Of a DNA stretch of 64,000 nt, positions 59,163-64,000 are shown piece after piece. Position 1 is the stretch's first letter; each line of letters opens with the position of its first letter. The notes under the pieces are model-generated. The model had not been told where the DNA came from and did not search any database. It was given only the letters and a program-made list of their open reading frames with translations. Source of the DNA: Hyaloperonospora brassicae (lineage: Eukaryota > Oomycota > Peronosporomycetes > Peronosporales > Peronosporaceae); the NCBI GenBank assembly GCA_947650285.1, contig CANTFL010000679.1, forward strand, positions 53,967-117,966. Reading direction: 5' to 3'. A program made the position numbers and the translations under genes.

Positions 59163-62100
59163 TGAAGAGATTTTCAGACGTCGGACGGCCTTGCGGTGGA
59201 ACGTTTTTCTGCAAGAGCGTCTCTGCACAGACGAGAATTTCACAAACCCTGCAACGCAGCCCTGCCCCGGCTGTTCTCGTTTACCAAGGCCGTTACTTCG
59301 ATCGTATCAACGACTGACCATGCGGACGAACGACGCTGCGATAGATTTCTCTCTCTTCTAGTTTCGTGGACAGCACCGTGCTCTTTCATGAGCTGCAAGA
59401 CTGGAATGACTGACTCAGCAAAAGTATGCCACGGTCTGTCTACTCATTGAACATGTGACTAGGTCCAAAGGTCGGGTTACCACACTTTTTTGTTGTGTGT
59501 ACGCCACGTCGAGTAGAGGTCATCAAACGACTGGACCATGTGATGACGACCTAGTCGACGCTTTATGTAGACAGTCACATGTCAGCTGGTACCATCCATT
59601 CGTGGCAGCGACGCGACCTGATCTATTTGCTCGGATCGGACCGGAAAAAAAGAATAACGCGACACGCTACCAGACGTCACACAAACGTTACGCATTTCAA
59701 TCGGCCGCAACAATTCGTATTCCAGACGATGGCCAACAACACGAGAACAAGTGTCGGAGCGCGCTATGTGAACGACACCACAAACTTGTGTGTGGACACA
59801 AGGCGCGCTTTGTGCTCGAGAGCGACGTCTGTAGTATTCTCCCCAGTATCATATTCCTTTTTGTTTATGTTCGAATTGCTCATATCGACTGCAAGACAAC
59901 AAACGGCACTCGACACAACATGAGACCGTAATCGTCAAGCTCATGCTGCTCCGTGCAGCCTTACTGACACATGTGTGTATATCGTGTTTGCTTCCACGAC
60001 ACCTTGTGAGACATGGTAATACATCGGGACAGAAGCACGTCTGACGTAGGTCTATCAGTATTCAAGCGACAACAGTCTAGGCCCTGCGTGCGTGTCACAC
60101 CAGCCACCGTCACCAGTGTGCCGTATCACGCCACACACACTTACTGTATTGTGTGTGTGGTGTCTGTGGTCGTAGTGCGTGCATCTACACCAAGGGGGCG
60201 ATGCACAGACGTTTGCCCTCACTACAAGACGTTCCGTAGCCTCAAATCTTTTGCGTTGTTAAGAAAGACACGTCGCTGTTTGGCGACTTATAAGGCACTG
60301 GAGTGTGTAGCTTTGTATCTCCAATAGCAACTTCAGCTCGCGACGTCCGTGGACTCATCTCAACACTTCCAAGCTCGCGGCATTCCGTTTTCCTCGACCA
60401 CAGAGCTACGCGTATACTGCGACTCCGTGTGGCCGCAAGTCGTGATTTCATTGTCAACGATGGCGCGCGTACCATATCTTAATGATGAGGCCGTCTAAAC
60501 GCGGCACTCTGCTTTACTGTGCTTTACGTATGCCGAGATCATCGTGTCTCAATGACTGATGCTAGTTCTGACTGGTCGTCAATCTCGCAAATCGTCAGCT
60601 GACAATAGACTGGTGTGTTACGTGTGTGGAAGCTGAGGAAACGGTGACACCATCGTTTTCTTAGATTCCTCCTCCTTATCTCTTCTCCTCGTTCTTTCGG
60701 AGAAACCTTTGCTGTTGACCAGACGTCGAAGTGACACGATAACCCAAGATAATTCTATCTTTGTTCTTCTGTTTGGCATTGTAGGCGAAGTGGCGCGAGC
60801 TGACTTTTTTCACGATCAGAGAGGCATATTTTGTACATGCATCACGCGTTCATCCGAACTATACGCGCTCAAGATGTGCACACATACACACTTGCATCGC
60901 GCGCTCAAGACATACGTACAGGTTGCTACCCGGTCTACCTCACTCATTGCTGCAAGATTATGTGCGTCAAAATCTCCATTCATCAACAAAAAGAACGCGA
61001 CCACAGCTTTGTTCTGCGTCAGAGTGGGAGGAAGTATGTCGCTAACCGTCGTCTCGAAGAGAGGTGTATTCTTGGAGCGCTTTGGCGCGTTGTCCAGTAT
61101 CTAGACGCATTCAAAAGCACGTGGCTTCCGTTCAATGTTGATTCAAGAAGCGTGAACGGAAAAGGATGTATCCAGATTGGAACGACCGTACAACGTGATG
61201 GTGGTATGCAACGACACTTGCTGTGTTTGTTGTGAGTGGTAACGACATTTAGGTCACATCGCAAGATAATGAGTTGCTACGGAAGAAGCTGCGAGAAAAA
61301 ACAGGGGTCCTGGTCTCATTGCGGGTATCGTTCGGTCTCATGGCGAATGTCGGATGATCTCCCGAAGGCGACAACGAGCTTTGTGGGGCAGAAAGACGCG
61401 AGCAGGATGCCTGGATCGAACGTGCAGCATTACGATGTGATTGGGCGAGAACTTGCTTAGACGTGGGCGGTCAGACCAATGGTTCTACTCAGAGGGAATT
61501 CAAATATTTCATTGTATCACGTCAAGGGTATTGACTACCACGAAACGCTAGCGCGAGCACGTCAGCTGAGAGCATACGAATAAGCGTGTACTTGCTGCAT
61601 CCGTTGAAACTGATTAGCGCCCTGACGCCGATCTGTGTTACTTCTTGGTTTTTTGTGCAGCAAGCTTTTGCGACTGCAATGACGAAGGGTCTAGCCTTGC
61701 AATACCCCCTTGCAGACAAGGTTGTTTTGCTCTCGAGTGAACGAAACGGTGGCAGCTTTCGACATCATTGCTGCTCGGCTACGGAAGCTCTTTGGAGAAA
61801 CAAGGATAGTCAGCACGTGGTTGTTGCATCTATTCCTGTGTACCTGCACATTTGGCGGCGTGTAGACTAGAGACTAACATGAACCTACTGTTGCAGTACT
61901 TAGAAGCGAGCAGTCGACGAGCAGGAGGGCGAGATAAGGAAGGTGTGAATTCATACTTTAAATGCGAGTTGCGCGCGCCGTGGTGAGTCGCACCAGCAAA
62001 CACAAGTGTCATGTTTTTTTTCTCTTTTGGAAACGAAAGTGTGTGTGAGGTCACACTCGTTCGTTCAGCGTTCAAACACCATGATCAACAAGCAACAATT

Positions 62101-62568
62101 GACATTCAACTGTTACACTAGACTCCTCAAAGCATCTATGTATACTTGGTGGGAGGGCTGGCACCAGAATCCCTTCCGTGCTGACGAGTGCCTTCGTTCG
62201 TAGTATCCTCGACGGCGCTCCTCTTCACTGCCCGTATCCATCACCATTTTGACGAGCCTACGACCTCATTTGGCGACGCTTATGATGGTGGTGGTGGTGG
62301 TGATGGGGCTTGTTATCGTGATAGGTAGCCGCCAATGAGCTTGCGTCGGACGAGGCTGCGACATAGTTGGGGTCTTTTCCCTTGACATAGTAGGGGTCTT
62401 TTCCCTTGGCATAGTAGGTCCCCCCGCCACCGGCTTTGCTCGCACTGGTTGCAGCGAATGTCGTCGCCACGGCGAAGAACACAAGACCAACTAGGCGCAT
62501 ACTTTTGGTTGGTGGGATGGCAGGTAGATAGGTAGGTAGGTAGGTAGGTAGGTAAGCAAGGGGCGATT
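59135..62568. repeat. Tandem-array unit 3 (3434 bp)
   Basis: Same content and orientation. Relative to units 1 and 2 it has a one-base deletion near 60856, which splits the 175-codon plus-strand frame of the other units into two shorter frames. It carries gene copy 3 at 62258-62500. Confidence 0.95.
62258..62500 (-). CDS. Small secreted His-rich protein, array copy 3 (80 aa)
   Basis: The amino-acid sequence is identical to copies 1 and 2. The one nucleotide difference from copy 1 in the coding region (Phe15 TTT to TTC) is synonymous. The upstream region has (TACC)6 and lies at the boundary with partial unit 4. Confidence 0.78.
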   Translation of the reverse strand: MRLVGLVFFAVATTFAATSASKAGGGGTYYAKGKDPYYVKGKDPNYVAASSDASSLAATYHDNKPHHHHHHHHKRRQMRS

Positions 62569-62596
62569 ATGCTTTGACAGTCAAAATCGAAAATGG
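62501..62596 (-). promoter_or_regulatory. Upstream region of array gene copy 3
   Basis: The (TACC)6 microsatellite and the CATTTTCGATTTTGAC initiator-like motif, as in copy 1. Confidence 0.5.
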
Positions 62597-64000
62597 TGAA
62601 GATATTTTCAGACGTCGGACGGCCTTGCAGTGGAACGTTTTTCGTACGATCGTCTCTGCACAGACGAGAATTTCACAAACCCTGCAACGCAGCCCTGCCC
62701 CGGCTGTTCTCGTTTACCAAGGCCGTTACTTCGATCGTATCAACGACTGACCATGCGGACGAACGACGCTGCGATAGATTTCTCTCTCTTCTAGTTTCGT
62801 GGACAGCACCGTGCTCTTTCATGAGCTGCAAGACTGGAATGACTGACTCAGCAAAAGTATGCCACGGTCTGTCTACTCATTGAACATGTGACTAGGTCCA
62901 AAGGTCGGGTTACCACACTTTTTTGTTGTGTGTATGCCACGTCGAGTAGAGGTCATCAAACGACTGGACCATATGATGACGACCAAGTCGACGCTTTATG
63001 TAGACAGTCACATGTCAGCTGGTACCATCCATTCGTGGCAGTGACGCGACCAGTTCTATTTGCTCGGATCGGACCGGAAAAAAGAATAACGCGACACGCT
63101 ACCAAACGTCACACAAACGTTACGCATTTCAATCGGCCGCAACAATTCGTATTCCAGACGATGACCAACAACACGAGAACAAGTGTCGGAGCGCGCTATG
63201 TGAACGACACCACAAACTTGTGTGTGGACACAAGGCGCGCTTTGTGCTCGAGAGCGACGTCTGTAGTATTCTCCCCAGTATCATATTTCTTTGTTTATGT
63301 TCGAATTGCTCATATCGACTGCAAGACAACAAACGGCACTCGACACAACATGAGACCGTAATCGTCAAGCTCATGCTGCTCCGTGCAGCCTTACTGACAC
63401 ATGTGTGTATATCGTGTTTGCTTCCACGACACCTTGTGAGACATGGTACTACATCGGGACAGAAGCACGTCTGACGTAGGTCTATCAGTATTCAAGCGAC
63501 AACAGTCTAGGCCCTGCGTGCGTGTCACACCAGCCACCGTCACCAGTGTGCCGTATCACGCCACACACACTTACTGTATTGTGTGTGTGGTGTCTGTGGT
63601 CGTAGTGCGTGCATCTACACCAAAGGGGCGATGCACAGACGTTTGCCCTCACTACAAGACGTTCCGTAGCCTCAAATCTTTTGCGTTGTTAAGAAAGACA
63701 CGTCGCTGTTTGGCGACTTATAAGGCACTGGAGTGTGTGGCTTTGTAGTTCCAATAGCAACTTCAGCTCGCGACGTCCGTGGACTCATCTCAACACTTCC
63801 AAGCTCGCGGCATTCCGTTTTCCTCGACCACAGAGCTACGCGTATACTGCGACTCCGTGTGGCCGCAAGTCGTGATTTCATTGTCAACGAGGGCGCGCGT
63901 ACCATATCACTATGATGAGGCAATCTGAACGCGGCACTCTGCTTTGTTGTGCTTTACGTATGCCGAGATCATCGTGTCTGAATGACTGATGCTAGTTCTG
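62569..64000. repeat. Tandem-array unit 4 (partial, cut by window end)
   Basis: The first 1432 bp of a further unit. It shows more differences than the others, for example TTTTTCGTACGATCGTC near 62638 where units 1-3 read TTTTTCTGCAAGAGCGTC, GACCAGTTC near 63050, and shorter A and T runs near 63080 and 63290. The gene-bearing end would lie beyond the window, so the total copy number is unknown. Confidence 0.93.

Noticed and set aside
52274..64000. Pure assembly artefact explaining the tandem array
   Set aside because: Not excluded, but the units differ by scattered substitutions, indels and microsatellite lengths. This is more than simple duplication of one contig would give.

Overview
This window looks like a nuclear contig from a plant-pathogenic oomycete (Phytophthora or downy-mildew type); the genus cannot be fixed from sequence alone. 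The evidence is a canonical secreted RXLR-EER effector gene, a second RXLR-like secreted protein, a eukaryotic tripeptidyl-peptidase II gene with one 78-nt intron, a Crypton-type tyrosine recombinase, tRNA-derived SINEs and a MULE-type element. Gene density is low and mobile-element relics are common, as in effector-bearing, gene-sparse parts of oomycete genomes.

Layout. 1-7 kb: a SINE with perfect 14-bp target-site duplications (2055-2366) and a 451-aa secreted, repeat-containing RXLR-like protein (3532-4887, minus). 7-10 kb: a Crypton recombinase pseudogene (7821-9848, minus) held in one frame but broken by five stop codons, next to a 170-bp-period duplication. 10-15.4 kb: no supported gene. 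15.4-19.8 kb: tripeptidyl-peptidase II (minus), the one clear housekeeping gene. 19.8-38.4 kb and 42-52.3 kb: visibly AT-rich stretches without supported genes. They carry at least five copies of an LTR-like repeat, four of which hold a 15-bp minisatellite of differing sequence, and a second, diverged SINE (36655-36946). 38.5 kb: a 108-aa RXLR effector (plus). 41.3-42.0 kb: a short MULE derivative with iterated terminal inverted repeats.

52,274 to the window end: a head-to-tail tandem array of a ~3.43-kb unit (three full copies and part of a fourth, nearly identical). Each full unit carries on the minus strand the same 80-aa secreted protein with a KGKDP repeat and an eight-histidine tract. 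Its signal-peptide DNA and upstream motif match those of the single-copy RXLR gene 14 kb away, while the mature parts are unrelated. This amplified secreted-protein family, and the apparent sharing of a promoter plus signal-peptide module between two effector types, is the most interesting content of the window.

How the parts relate: the peptidase is intracellular housekeeping. The RXLR, RXLR-like and His-rich proteins are predicted to be secreted, probably toward the host. The mobile elements account for much of the rest. The other supported links between genes are common ancestry of 5' ends and tandem amplification, not operon-like organisation.
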